The notes under the pieces: model-generated
The model's database searches: none
The model's input: only the letters and a program-made list of their open reading frames with translations
What the model was told of the DNA's origin: nothing
NCBI GenBank assembly: GCA_002682825.1
Contig: NOKP01000014.1
Location: 248,001 to 312,000 of the forward strand
Length of the DNA stretch: 64,000 nucleotides
Source of the DNA: Neonectria sp. B-13
Lineage: Eukaryota; Ascomycota; Sordariomycetes; Hypocreales; Nectriaceae
Direction of reading: 5' to 3'
Made by a program: the position numbers and the translations under genes
In this document: positions 1 through 10,926 of the stretch, piece by piece
Layout: each line of letters opens with the position of its first letter
Position numbering within the stretch: position 1 is the stretch's first letter

Positions 1-1638
1 GGCCAATCATGGGATTCTCGATGCATATTGGCTTTGCGAGAGGTTGGGTGGAATATACAACCGAGGGATCGACGTGAAAGCAGGACTCGACGGGTACGAG
101 GCCGAGCTGAGAGAGAGGACGAGCGCGGCGGTGCTGTTGAATCGACGGGCGTGTCTAGAAGCGCACGACTGGGCTGGACTGGACGAGAATTCAGCGGTGA
201 TGAAGAGATCGTAGACGCAGACTAATAAGAAATGATGAATTGTTTTGGTCTCGGGGAATGTCATTTCATTTTCCCCGCAACCACATGGCCATGCTGGCTC
301 GCTCAACCCTGCCGGCTTGCTGCACGAACGGAATGATCTGTTTTCGTCCCAGCTTCCCCTCAATCAAGGATTCCCCTCAAAGCTTTGCAGACTTCCCCTC
401 AATCAAGACCAGTCAGTGACAAGTAACTTTCACCATGAGGTTGGGTGGAACCCAAAAAAACGGCCTGAGGAGGTTGGGTAACGCGGGTAACCAGAACCAG
501 ACGCAACCACAACAACCACAATTCTCGGGATCGTCACTATTCTCCGATGGATCCGCCATAGTGGAGAGAGTTGACGACGTCTGGACGTTGGCGCCGGTTC
601 TTCCGTCGCACTCACTGACGATCAATGCTGACTCGGTCCGTCTCCGTTCCCCCGTTTAGTCAGTCTCTTTGTAGTCTAGCCAGTTGGATGTTTTTTAGGC
701 AGAGCAGAGCACACCATAGACAGTGAGCCTGCCAAGTGCCAAGCGAACTGACGACGGGGACCTGAGACAGGGAGACTCGCACGGGCTTTGCTAGGTGCAT
801 TTTGACAAGAACCAGGGGGGTCATTTAAATAAGGGTGATGACCACAGATGCCAAAGTCCCTGAAGCCAAAAGCCCTCAGCACATCTCTACTAGTCCGTAG
901 GGCTGTTCATCCCAGGGGCCTCGACTTCTGGAAACCCCAGCCTCACAATTTGCCCTGGTGCATCCGGGGCGTTCGGCGGCATCAGCCAAAATCACGCCAG
1001 GACTTTGTGCTGAAAACTGGTCAGCTTCCCGCCAGCTTATCAGCCTATCACCGCCAGCTTCGGGCAGACCATTGCGGGGCCAGGCTCCTCGCTGACATTT
1101 GCCAAGGGTCCGGTTAAGCGGTTTGCGGTTAGGACAAACCCCGAAGACCCTTGGTCGGGATGAGATCATGAGCCACAGAGTAAGACGGCTCTTGGCTGCT
1201 TCGGGCATCTCCCTGGGGTTCAATACGAACTAGGGATGGGCGCTAACGGAACACGAGCCCGTAATTTCTCAAACCATTAAAAGAAGGCTGAGTCCCTCTC
1301 AGTCTCCAAATAGACGGGGCGAGGAGCTTTATTTGCCTCTGTCTTTCTCAGCGTCTCGCCATCTTCAGTGTTCACGAGCGGCCCTTTTTGTTTCGTATCG
1401 TCCTGTTCGCTGATCGCCAGGCCATGAGGAATCAGCACTAGTTTGTTCTCTGGGCCCTTTCGTGCCGTATTCTACTTTTAGCCACTCGTTTCTTCTCAGT
1501 TTACTCCTCGGTCCCGCTTCTTCCGCCTGTTGAGCGCCTTTAATCACCTACCCTCTCCTCCATTGTCTCGGCTCTCTTCTTCAATCCCATTTGCTCCTGA
1601 ACAAACGCGGTTTGCGACTCGCCGAACTATTCAAAACC
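1..1638. other. gene-free left edge
   Basis: No reading frame here has a recognisable domain or a convincing spliced structure. The only structure I see is a 16-bp direct repeat beginning cttcccctcaat at 353-368 and 392-407, with a partial third copy near 370-380. The last few hundred bases are pyrimidine-rich and are presumably the promoter and leader of the GH5 gene that follows. Confidence 0.5.
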
Positions 1639-3208
1639 ATGCATACTGCCACACGTCTATTAACGGGCCTGGCCCTTGCTTCCGGTGCCTTCGGCCGAGT
1701 CAAGTACCTGGTGTGTAGATGCCTCCCCAGGAACCCTCCATATGCAACATACTAACCAATCTCCTAGGGCGTCGCCATTCCTGGCATTGATCTTGGCTGT
1801 GATATCGATGTACGGCCTCTGACCTACCCCAGCCCCCAGTTTCAGCCGCTTACCCAAACAACAGGGCAGCTGTCCTCTAGATACCGTCGAGCTCCCCCTG
1901 ACTGAATTCGGGGGCGGCGATGGCGCAGGCCAGATGAAGCACTTTGTGGAAGACGATGGCTTCAATGTGTTCCGACTTCGTAAGTCCCTTACTGGGTTTG
2001 GTGCCTGCAAGTGACCCTGTTCTGACTCGGGACATAGCCACCTCTTGGCAGTACATCGTCAACCACAAACTCGGCGCTGATCTGGACGAGACGAACTTCG
2101 GCAACTACGACAAACTCATGCAAGCTTGTCTCGACACGGGCGCCTACTGCATGATTGATGTCCACAACTTTGCTCGTTGGGACGACGGCATCATTGGGCA
2201 GGGAGATGTTTCAGACGACGACTTCGTCCAACTCTGGGTCCAGCTCGCCCAGAAGTACGGCAAGAACAGCAAGGTCATTTTCGGCCTCATGAACGAGCCC
2301 CACGACCTGGACATCACGCTCTGGGCCCAAACCTGCCAGAAAGTCGTGACGGCCGTGCGAAAAGCCGGCGCCAAGTCCAACATGATCCTCCTCCCGGGCA
2401 CCAACTTTGCGAGCGCCGAGACCTTCGTGTCGACCGGGAGTGCCGAGGCCCTCGACGCCATTTCGAACCCCGATGGCAGCAAGGACAACTTGTACATGGA
2501 TCTCCACAAGTACCTCGACGAGAACAACTCGGGGACCTTTTCCGAATGCACCACCGACAACGTCGAAGCCTTCAAAACTGTCGCCACCTGGCTGAGGAAA
2601 AACAATCGCCAAGCCATGATTTCGGAATCAGGGGCGTCCCTGGAAGACTCGGTAGGCCGTTCGATTCCAGTACGTTATAGAATGAGACTAACCACTCGTA
2701 GTGCATGGAGAAGTTCTGCACCCAAAACGAGTTCATCGCGAAGAACTCCGACGTCTTCGTGGGCTTTGTCGGCTGGGGAGCGGGCAGCTTCAAATCCGAC
2801 TACATCTTGACTCTTACGCCTGAGTGGTCCGACGGCTCTTACATCGACAACAAGTTGATGAAGGAGTGCATCATCAAGCCATTTATCAAGGATGCGCCGC
2901 CCGAGACGACAACTTCATCGTCGAGCAAAGCTTCCCGCACCAAGGCACCTCACTCCAAAACATCCGACTCGGAGTCCTCGACCACCGAAGTCGTAACGAC
3001 ATCAACCAAGCGGGTGTTTAAGGAGGAGACGGAGTCTACGGTGCCTCACGCCAGCGCAACCGAGCCACCGACCAGCAACGCTTCGTCTTCAGACGATGAC
3101 GAAGACGAAGACAAGGATTCAGGAAGTGCTCAGAGTCGAGAGTCGTTTGCCGGAGGCCTGATCTTGGCCGGCCTTGTGCTATTCCACACTAGCATGCGTT
3201 TCCTTTGA
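1639..3208 (+). CDS. GPI-anchored GH5 endoglucanase-like protein
   Basis: Secreted glycoside hydrolase family 5 enzyme, expected to cut beta-1,4-glucan in or near the wall. Five exons fit: 1639-1710, 1768-1809, 1865-1979, 2038-2651 and 2702-3205 plus stop, giving about 449 aa. The product starts with a signal peptide (MHTATRLLTGLALASG). A GIDLGCDIDGSC motif near residue 30 and RLPTSWQYIVN match the fungal Cel5A pattern. The proton donor lies in MNEPHD (Glu about 163) and the nucleophile in MISESGAS (Glu about 273). A Ser/Thr-rich linker follows from about residue 340, then an acidic stretch and a hydrophobic tail, the layout of a GPI-anchored protein. The first intron uses a weak GTGTGT donor but is needed to join the signal peptide to the catalytic domain. 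Family assignment is firm; exact substrate is not. Confidence 0.88.
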
Positions 3209-3742
3209 TTGAGATACTGCATATAGTAGACTTGAAGCATTCACGTAAATAGCTTAACTATAGACTAATAATGGCATAATTACAGTAGCCTAATACAACA
3301 AGAGAGTTAAATATAACCTGAGGATGGGCTGTGTTTTTACATGGGTTGCAAGCAGTTTGCATATTGAACGCATATATCATCTACCGTGAATGCTGCTGCT
3401 AACTAGGAGTTTGGCTTCTTCCTTAAGACTGGCGAATACCAACCAAGTTCAATAAACAGATAGGATATGACGTGCTTGAATTCAAAAGTCTAAACTCGTC
3501 CTAACTAGATTAGATCTTTCGGCAATCTTTTGCATTGATCATAGGGACCCTCTCATGAAACCACATGATATACCTACCACGACCCAGCCCCTCATCACTT
3601 CCTTGGGATGGGTATATGCCAGCAGCACCCGTAGGCAAATGTGTATCCTAATAGTCTAATATATAATTAGCTTCTGTTGCCCCTTTAAGTCTGGGACCTA
3701 TGCTTACCCTTCACCCTGTCCCGTTAACACCATGCGGAACGT
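3209..3742. other. intergenic region between GH5 and peptide-precursor genes
   Basis: These are the convergent 3' ends of the flanking genes. The DNA is AT-rich with scattered TATAAT-like words. I see no gene, RNA or repeat. Confidence 0.5.
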
Positions 3743-3997
3743 TTAGGCGCAAAGTCGACCTCTGCAGATCCATTCGTCGCCGATCTTGGTGCAGGAGCAT
3801 TGCCTCGCCTCGACGCTTCCCCTCTTCTCCATCTCTCCTTCGGGGATGAAGTCCTTGGCGCAAAGTCGGCCTCTGCAGATCCACTCGTCACCAATCTTCG
3901 TGCAAGAGCATTGTCTGGCGACCAGGTCGTTCTTGGGGGACGGTGCTGCCACAGCCAGGGCAGCGAACAGGGTAAAGGTAAAGAGGGAGAGCTTCAT
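3743..3997 (-). CDS. secreted two-repeat cysteine peptide precursor (Kex2-processed type)
   Basis: An 84-aa single-exon precursor with a clear signal peptide (MKLSLFTFTLFAALAVAA). The rest holds two copies of an identical 19-residue unit beginning QCSCTKIGDEW and ending CRGRLCA. Each copy has four cysteines and is preceded by Ala-Arg. The units are separated by a 12-residue acidic spacer ending in Lys-Arg, then GSVEAR. The second copy ends at the stop codon. This is the layout of fungal Kex2-processed repeat peptides and alpha-pheromone precursors, but the core does not resemble the known WCxxxGxxCW pheromone. The two copies differ at six codons inside the unit, all synonymous. A TATATAAATA box lies about 80 bp upstream. 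The product could be a signalling, antimicrobial or host-directed peptide; no function can be assigned from sequence. Confidence 0.75.
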   Translation of the reverse strand: MKLSLFTFTLFAALAVAAPSPKNDLVARQCSCTKIGDEWICRGRLCAKDFIPEGEMEKRGSVEARQCSCTKIGDEWICRGRLCA

Positions 3998-4861
3998 CTT
4001 TGAATGTTTCGTTAGGGTGTAGTGTTTTTGTTTGTTGTGTTTAGCACGACTAGGAAGGCGAGAAGAAGGTCAAGATTTATATAAATACTCCAGTCATTGT
4101 GTCGGCTTCGTCCTACTGCCAGCGTAGCATACCCCCGATGGCCCGACCAAAAGAGCCTACGGGTTTCCTCATACAGCTATTTCTGAGGCCGGATCTCGGT
4201 CGATAACATGGCACTTTTGAGGGGCGTCTCGCGGCTGTGCCTCTAGACTGCAGGGCTATGCCACATGGAGCAGGTCCAGGAAAAGCCCTGCCAATAACAT
4301 GATGACATTGCTTTCCGACTATGGCCTCGTATGCAGACATTCGTCTACGCCAAGGATTATTTTCAACGATTAGGGAAGTTTAAGCCTGCCTCCTTCGCCC
4401 TTACGAACTGTGCGTTGATTATGTGGTTACTAACCTCGAACAAGAAGGTTAATGCCCAGCTCATAATAATTATTAGATGATGACTAGATTACCCCGTGCA
4501 TCAGTCCCAGAACACTTTCCTGTTCAGGGTGATTCGTAAAGTGTGACTAATGATACAGGTACGACATGGCAGAGTCTGGATTAGGGATGGAACGGGCATA
4601 ATGAGGCAAGACTATTATCATGCTGTGATGCTCTCGTATAGATCTGTGACTCAATAAGCCAGACTGCGGACCTACTGTTCAGGAGGCAGCGTCATGGGGT
4701 GTATTGAATTAAAGAATCTCCAAACGGTATAAAAAGCACCATTTGATATGAGGTTAAACCCTCAAGGGAACCATCGTTTTATTTCTTCAGAAAACAATTC
4801 TTAACGTGGCGTTTGACACTCACACCTCAAATTGCTGAAGCAGCCTTTGAACTGAGTCTTC
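3998..4861. other. intergenic region with a TATA box
   Basis: Contains the promoter of the minus-strand peptide precursor, with the TATA element at 4078-4087. The remainder shows no credible gene. A tataaaaag word at about 4728 faces the plus strand but no gene follows it. Confidence 0.5.
4078..4087 (-). promoter_or_regulatory. TATA box of the peptide-precursor gene
   Basis: The sequence TATTTATATA on the minus strand lies about 80 bp upstream of the start codon at 3997. That is a typical spacing for a short-leader fungal gene with a strong core promoter. Confidence 0.5.
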
Positions 4862-5867
4862 TCACAGTTTGCTCGAGATTCTCTTCTCCTTTTCTCCAGC
4901 CTCGCTGGCGAACGTCGGCGGGTTGTAGTCAATCGGCTGTTCCAGCCGTTTGATCATCCTGTTGGCTGCCTTTCTCGGATTTATTCCATCAGCTGTCAAC
5001 GAGTTATTAGCAAAATGCTCTTTAGTTGACCGCTTCTCGCTACTTACCGTAGCCAATGAACGGACTGGCACTTCGGTACCCCATCATGTCCACGATCTTC
5101 TTGGGAATCTCGCCCGACAACGCCCGTCTTGGGTCGACTGCCACCATCAAGTTCTCCAGCGGCCGAATGTATGGCTGGCAATACTGAATCGTCGCCGCAT
5201 GTCTAGGCATCGAGCTGCGGTTTGCGCCGCCAGAGTGCCACGTAGTTCCTAGAAAGTATATGACACTGCCGCGTGGGCACACGGCCGGGATGGCCTCGTC
5301 GTCTTTTCCAAGGCGATCGCTTCCCCACTTATGACTCCCTGGGATGATTCTCGTTGCGCCGTTGAGTTCGGTGTAGTCGTCTAGCACAATCATTGTTGCC
5401 GCTGTGACTGGTGGTCTCGGTCGCGGCAGACGCGTGACGGCGTCGTCGTGATGCAACACCTGGTTCTTCTCGCCTGGGTTTATCACGATAGTCTCCATGA
5501 TATAAATAAGATAATCATCATCCAGAAAGAACTCGTTCAGTGCGAGCACCTGAGACAGAAGGCAGAACTTATCGAAGACTCGAGTCTTCCCGAGCAGGGC
5601 AAATATTCGGTTCGTCTTGAAGCCGTCGAACGAGTCGCGCCCTACTTTGGGCGCGGCGCCGTGCAGTCTATCGATCTCGGCGATTGCCTCGACGGCTTCC
5701 GCATCGGTGAATGCATTCGGGATCACCACGTAGCCATGTTCCTGGACGTGTTCGACGTATGATCGAAGTGCCGGATCGGACGGCAAGGGTTTGCTTTTCC
5801 GCTGGTAGAATTCCGCAATGGCGAGATCTGCCGCTTGGGCATCTTTGCTTCCTTGGGCTGTTTTCAT
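4862..5867 (-). CDS. phytanoyl-CoA dioxygenase (PhyH) family protein
   Basis: Fe(II)/2-oxoglutarate-dependent oxygenase of the PhyH family. Two exons: 5048-5867, then 4862-4992 after a GTAAGT...ACAG intron, giving 316 aa. The double-stranded beta-helix ligands are visible: QVLHHDD supplies the H-x-D pair (His139, Asp141), GTTWHSGG supplies the distal His (His211), and Arg217 or a neighbour could bind 2-oxoglutarate. Fungal PhyH proteins hydroxylate or desaturate secondary metabolites or fatty acyl groups. It is transcribed away from the acyltransferase at 6628, with which it shares a 760-bp promoter region, so the two may act together. No peroxisomal signal is evident at the C-terminus (ends SSKL, not a strict SKL-type PTS1 context but close to it). 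Substrate is unknown. Confidence 0.88.
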
Positions 5868-6627
5868 TGCGACTGTGATCAGTTGTGCGACTCGATCCTA
5901 CAACAGTTCCCAATGATTAACATCTGCAATGGAGTTTGAGAAGTATGCCTTCATAAATACCGGGTTGTTCTTGCTAGAGCCGTCAGCTGGCGTGACACGT
6001 AAGCTGATATAAGCCTCACCCTCGGAAGAGGAAGCGATGGGTTAGCGCTGATGATGAATAAGAAGGATACATAGTTCATGTCTTACTTCCGACCGGCTAT
6101 TTGAATACTAGAAAAGGTGTGACTAAACAGACACGCATTTCAATCCAGTAATCCCATACTTTGCCAATCAAATATGCAATTCCGGCTGAAACAGTGCAAG
6201 CCATTCAAGTAGGCAGACTCTGTGTCACGTTGCTCATGGAAATCGTCGAACCAAAGACATCATTGTTCACCCGCGAATCTTCTTCGCAAGAACAGCGGTA
6301 GGTATCACACTGAGCCTGTGCTGCAAATGTGCATTGATAAATAAAAAAACATCCGATTAGCATGGCATTTTTTAGTTGCACGCAGTTTCACGGCGACCGG
6401 GGTTTTTGCACCGTTCAAGACGGATCACCGTGAATGCCGCGAACATCAATGCGAGACTAACATTTCGCGTTTCGTGTTATTATTTTCCTCTTGTCTTGGC
6501 AAGCCCAGTCAAATGCTACGCCTTTATAACGACTGAGGTCCCATTTCTTGGGTCAAGACACACCTACATCTCATTTTTTTAACACTTTCGCTGGCTTGTG
6601 TCCTTCTCGCAAGATTCGGATTCAGAC
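5868..6627. promoter_or_regulatory. divergent promoter region of the PhyH and acyltransferase genes
   Basis: A 760-bp gap between two divergently transcribed metabolic genes. A cctttataacg element near 6520 is a plausible TATA box for the plus-strand acyltransferase. No coding sequence is evident. Confidence 0.45.
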
Positions 6628-8145
6628 ATGGGCTCACTGCAAGACGTTGAGACGCACCATCGCTATGAATGGCGCAAAACACCCAACGGCCTCTGGCAAC
6701 GCGACATAGACGAGGCAGAGCGATTCTACGTCTCGTTTTGCCGAACACCACAAGATCCCGACGCCGCGTCTTTTCCCGTGACGTCCTCAGCCTCATTCAC
6801 CGTCCTCGTCCCTGAGGACAGCGATCCTAAGATTGTAGGCTGCGACGTCGAAAGCGCCTTGCGCAGTGCCTGGGTGGCACTTCGTGGCAAGCATCCCATG
6901 CTTGGCTCATGGATCCAGTACGATTCCGAGGCTGGAGATTGGAAAAAGGTCTACTCTTCGTTTCATGACTCTGAAAATTACACAATAACCCAAGAAAAAT
7001 GGTTGTCTCAGACATTCTTGACTGCCCAGTCAAAGTCATACCAGGAATGGTCTGGCAGCGACCACGTCTTCAAACTTCCGACATTGGCCCTGGTCAGGTC
7101 GCTCCCAGAACAAAACGAGTTGGTGAGCGGCTCGATCTATCTGCGATCCCCTCATGACATGATCGACGGGATTGGGATTCTGCAACTCCTTAACCAGCTC
7201 TTCGATCTAGCCAGCAGGGCGTATCATGGGGCCACCATAGGTCGAGTGTCATATGCTGATGAGGTCAACCGACTGGCTCTGCCTCTGCGCCTCGCACTTG
7301 GGATTCCCGCCCAGCCGACAAAGTCCCAAGAGCAACGCTTCGCTGAAATCACAGCCCAAAATGCTGCGACTCAGGCCGATAACCCATTTCTCGGCCTCCC
7401 ATTGAGCGCTGCGGGAGTTGCAGATCGTAATCACCGTGTGTCTATCATACTGCCAGAAACAACCACGACTCGTCTCCTCGAAAATTGCAAGCTTCGCAAC
7501 GTCACCGTCACGCATGCTGTCAGCGCTGCTGTTGTCATGGCTCTTCGGGATTTACAGTCCTCCAGCAACGATGCAACTGTCATGCAATACACCAATCAAT
7601 CCCTCGTGAACCTACGTCATCTCTGCCAGCCTCGGGATGTGTCTGCAGTAGGAAACTATCACATGATCGCATCGCGCGCTATGGGTATCTCCATTGCGAC
7701 TACGCCGTGCAAAGATACCCCAGAGGACTACGTCGAAGAATTGCTTTCCATCGCCAATCAGTTCCGTGATTACTACGCGAGCGTCCGCCCCGACCCGACG
7801 GGATTGGACCGGGATCTTCTGGCCTTTGCCCCCATGACTTGGGACTTGTTCACCCCAAAGCCGACATCCACTCCTCCGCCACAGTCGCAGACGGCCGCTG
7901 TGGCAATCTCATCACTGGGGAACGTGTCAGCCATCATCAAGGCTGAGCGAGATCCCTTCAGGGTCACAGATGCATGGGTTGCTGGGGAGACATTGGGAAC
8001 GGGAGTCAGCATGTTCCTGCATGGCTGGGCGGGTACGACGTGCTTTTCAGTGATTTTCAATTCCAAATTTCATGAGAGGAGTCATGTGGAAGGTTTTCAG
8101 CAGAGAGTCCTGAAGTGTCTAGAACGCGGAATGGGGTTGCGGTGA
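6628..8145 (+). CDS. HxxxDG acyltransferase (trichothecene acetyltransferase/condensation-like)
   Basis: A 505-aa intronless enzyme of the BAHD/condensation-like acyltransferase superfamily. The catalytic motif HDMIDG is at residues 176-181. The C-terminal part (AWVAGETLGTGVSMFLHGW) resembles the fungal 15-O-acetyltransferase Tri3 group. I chose the ATG at 6628 because the open frame upstream has only a GTG. It probably transfers an acetyl or acyl group from CoA to a hydroxyl of a secondary metabolite. The divergent PhyH oxygenase could create that hydroxyl. There is no signal peptide or membrane segment, so a cytosolic enzyme is expected. The exact acceptor is unknown. Confidence 0.85.
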   Translation: MGSLQDVETHHRYEWRKTPNGLWQRDIDEAERFYVSFCRTPQDPDAASFPVTSSASFTVLVPEDSDPKIVGCDVESALRSAWVALRGKHPMLGSWIQYDSEAGDWKKVYSSFHDSENYTITQEKWLSQTFLTAQSKSYQEWSGSDHVFKLPTLALVRSLPEQNELVSGSIYLRSPHDMIDGIGILQLLNQLFDLASRAYHGATIGRVSYADEVNRLALPLRLALGIPAQPTKSQEQRFAEITAQNAATQADNPFLGLPLSAAGVADRNHRVSIILPETTTTRLLENCKLRNVTVTHAVSAAVVMALRDLQSSSNDATVMQYTNQSLVNLRHLCQPRDVSAVGNYHMIASRAMGISIATTPCKDTPEDYVEELLSIANQFRDYYASVRPDPTGLDRDLLAFAPMTWDLFTPKPTSTPPPQSQTAAVAISSLGNVSAIIKAERDPFRVTDAWVAGETLGTGVSMFLHGWAGTTCFSVIFNSKFHERSHVEGFQQRVLKCLERGMGLR

Positions 8146-10371
8146 ATCACGTTAGCCTGTTAATGTTGAGACTTGGAAATTTCTTCTGTCCACTAATTCA
8201 AGACGCAGTGACTAGGGACCTCAATCATCCTTCACTTCAGAACAGCTAATTTATCATTCAAATCTTACCAAGCAGCCAGGACATCTTACTGTTCTCAGCC
8301 ATTAAATGATTTGCAGCCAGACCATACTCTTCCGTCGTGTCTTAACAACGTTGCGTCGAAGCGCGAACAACACGCGGAGCAGGGCGAGCAGGATGGGACT
8401 GCTTGATCGTAGCTCGGTATCAATGACCACAAAACTCTTCTTTGCCCCCAGGTCAAGCCCAGGTAGCAATGAAAAGGAAATAAAAACACGCCTGTCAGAC
8501 GTCCATCGACACCCACCCCGAGCGCGCGCCCGAAGGCAGACCGCAAACGGGGTCGAGATCATCAAGAGGAAAACACTCTCTATACAGCAATCGCAAAGCG
8601 ACGCCGCCATCCTTGCGGACAGTGCGAGAGGACCAAGGTATTCACTCTAGGGTGTCGAGGATATACACTCATCAACCAGGGTAGGATCTGTGGCTCTTTT
8701 AGGGAACCAAGAGGAGGTCGAATACTATAGAAATGATTCTCCTGCGAAAGGGTGTTAGCGATCTGAGTGGAAGCAAATGGAGAGAATCGCAAAGCAGACA
8801 CAGAGCGCAAGATGATGCGCTGCTGTGAGGCTGTGGATTGCTCTGCAGTAGGGGGAGGCTTACTGAAGTATTGTCGACATAGAGAAGAAGAAGAAAAAAT
8901 CAAAGGAGCGAGGGAAGCAGAACCTTTATACGGTTCAGAGTGGGGCCGGCTGGTGGATATTGGCCTGAGGCTCAACTGACTTTCCAAGCGATGGTGGGGA
9001 CAGCTGCACTGCAAAAACTCTGAATTATCCACACCCAACCTCGTCAAAGGACAATTACGTACGAACAAACGAATGAGATGAGCCGTAATTTGCTTTCAAG
9101 ATGCTGCGTAATCTTTCGTTTCCTTATCAACCGGGAAAATGAATTCCAGTCAGTCACGAGAGTACTTGACCTTGATTTCGATCCACCCGTGTGCAATAGG
9201 GTAGGAGACCGACTTTTACGACATACATCTTTGCTGTGATCAATCAAGTTACCCACGATTTACCGTGTAGTAAGCAGGTCTATACTACTGAGGTGATATT
9301 TTCCATCCCGATTTAGTCATACGTAAAAATTTGACTGTGGCACTGTACTGGATCTTTGTAGAAGGTTATCTTGAATAAGTTGAGTTCGAAGTATATAATG
9401 CAATGTGGTCCACGCCTGGTATGTAAAAGAGACCACGGTTTCACCTCTCAAATCGATGTAATACCAATCTGTTGTTTAATGTGGGTTCACTGTCCCATCG
9501 TATTTGACCTGTTGTTGTACGGCAGCCAAGGAATCGGTTTGAAGTACATAGATCGACCCGAGACGGTTCAACGAACCCTGCAGATACTGTCTGAAGTAAC
9601 CATCTTCAGGTAACTTCTCTGGACTGAACTCTTGCAAGGACAGTTTTTCAAGACCGTGAAGAATTTTCCCCTCGCTTAACAGTAAACGGAGTACATACGT
9701 GCATATGAGCAAAAGAGTAGGGTAGTTACCCCCACAAGAACAAAGAATAAAAAGAGAAGCACTGACCTTCCAATCTTAACTTGAAAACTCAATTTGTTCT
9801 GACACCATTTAACTGGGCATACCTTGAAAACCCCGTGTTGAGGTTTTGGAGTCCAAAAGTCCATGGAGCAGTGATTCTCTACCTTCAATTCAAGCATATG
9901 GACTCAGGCTCACCGCCTCGTTGTGTCGTCCTGTTCGCGTGTGCTACGGGTGAGACCAAACTCAAACGCGTTTGCTCCTTTCGTATCGCCACATGCTGCA
10001 ATGCTGAACAACTTTAGAGAGCTTCCCCAGTCGTAAAACCAGGAGCTGCATTGGTGGGGTTGCACTTGAACCTGATGCTCGGCAATCGGCATCCAGACCC
10101 GAGATACTTTCAGAAAAGTATTGGCCAGATAGATCTGTTGATCTCTTTGATGGCTTCTGCGGTGTTCATGTATTCCAAGTGACACTCAGGCTGGAGACAT
10201 AGACATATATATGGATTCCTGACGCCTAACCTGATCTTTCATCAATTAGCTTCATCTTCTGCACTCACTGATCTTACTATATTCATCTCAACAACCTGTT
10301 TGCTTGAAGATTATTATCTCTGAAGAAACCCCCAGCGTCAAGGGAGGTTTGATACGCAAGACATCTCTAAA
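8146..10371. other. 2.2-kb gene-poor region
   Basis: I find no supported gene. Several overlapping frames of 80-160 codons exist around 8300-9070, but they lack signal peptides, domains or family motifs. The final 150 bp are the promoter of the PhiA-like gene. Confidence 0.5.
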
Positions 10372-10926
10372 ATGCACACCAAGAGCCTCCTCATGATCCT
10401 CCTCCCCGCTGCCAGCTTGGTTTCTGCCACTGATCCGAGCAAAGCCACTACCTTCGAGGTGCTCTCGCTGAGATCTGCCAGCCAAATCCACTTCTCCTAT
10501 TTCCAGGCTGCGAAGAGTAAGATCTTGCTCAACTTGCCCAACCAGAAGGCAACCTGCACGGTCAAGTCCGACAACTTGGCTACTTTCAAACTCGTCAACG
10601 GCAATTTGTATCTCTACCATGAACCGAATACGCCCCAGCAGCTGTACGTTGACCGCTCCAAAACCGGACAGGGAAGGCTTGGCTATACTACGAACGTCAG
10701 CACGGCTCCTAGCCGGTGGGAGCGCAAAGGCTGGAGGATTGATGCGAACGGTAACCTGACCTTCAATGGCGATGGCTTTATTGCGTGTCCTAATGGCATT
10801 GATGGCTCTTGGGTTATTTGGGTCAATGCCGGCGTGAGTCAGCCGGGTGACGGCAAAGGGTGCTTGGGATTGATTGCTCGCACAACCAACGCCAAGAAAC
10901 CCAACAGTTGTAAATACACGCAGTAG
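10372..10926 (+). CDS. PhiA-like secreted cell wall protein
   Basis: An intronless 184-aa secreted protein. The signal peptide (MHTKSLLMILLPAASLVSA) is followed by FEVLSLRSASQIHF and a later QQLYVDRSKTGQGRLGYT. Both match the FxVxSxRSxSxIH and VYVD...GLGFT pattern of Aspergillus PhiA wall proteins. Those proteins are tied to conidiogenesis and are found in the extracellular fraction. Four cysteines (in TCTV, ACPN, GCLG and SCKY) could form two disulfides. Assignment rests on remembered family motifs; the length is normal for the family. Confidence 0.7.
   Translation: MHTKSLLMILLPAASLVSATDPSKATTFEVLSLRSASQIHFSYFQAAKSKILLNLPNQKATCTVKSDNLATFKLVNGNLYLYHEPNTPQQLYVDRSKTGQGRLGYTTNVSTAPSRWERKGWRIDANGNLTFNGDGFIACPNGIDGSWVIWVNAGVSQPGDGKGCLGLIARTTNAKKPNSCKYTQ

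Noticed and set aside
8580..9068. 162-codon minus-strand frame in the gene-poor stretch
   Set aside because: No domain, signal peptide or codon pattern like the real genes; overlapping frames of similar length exist on both strands.
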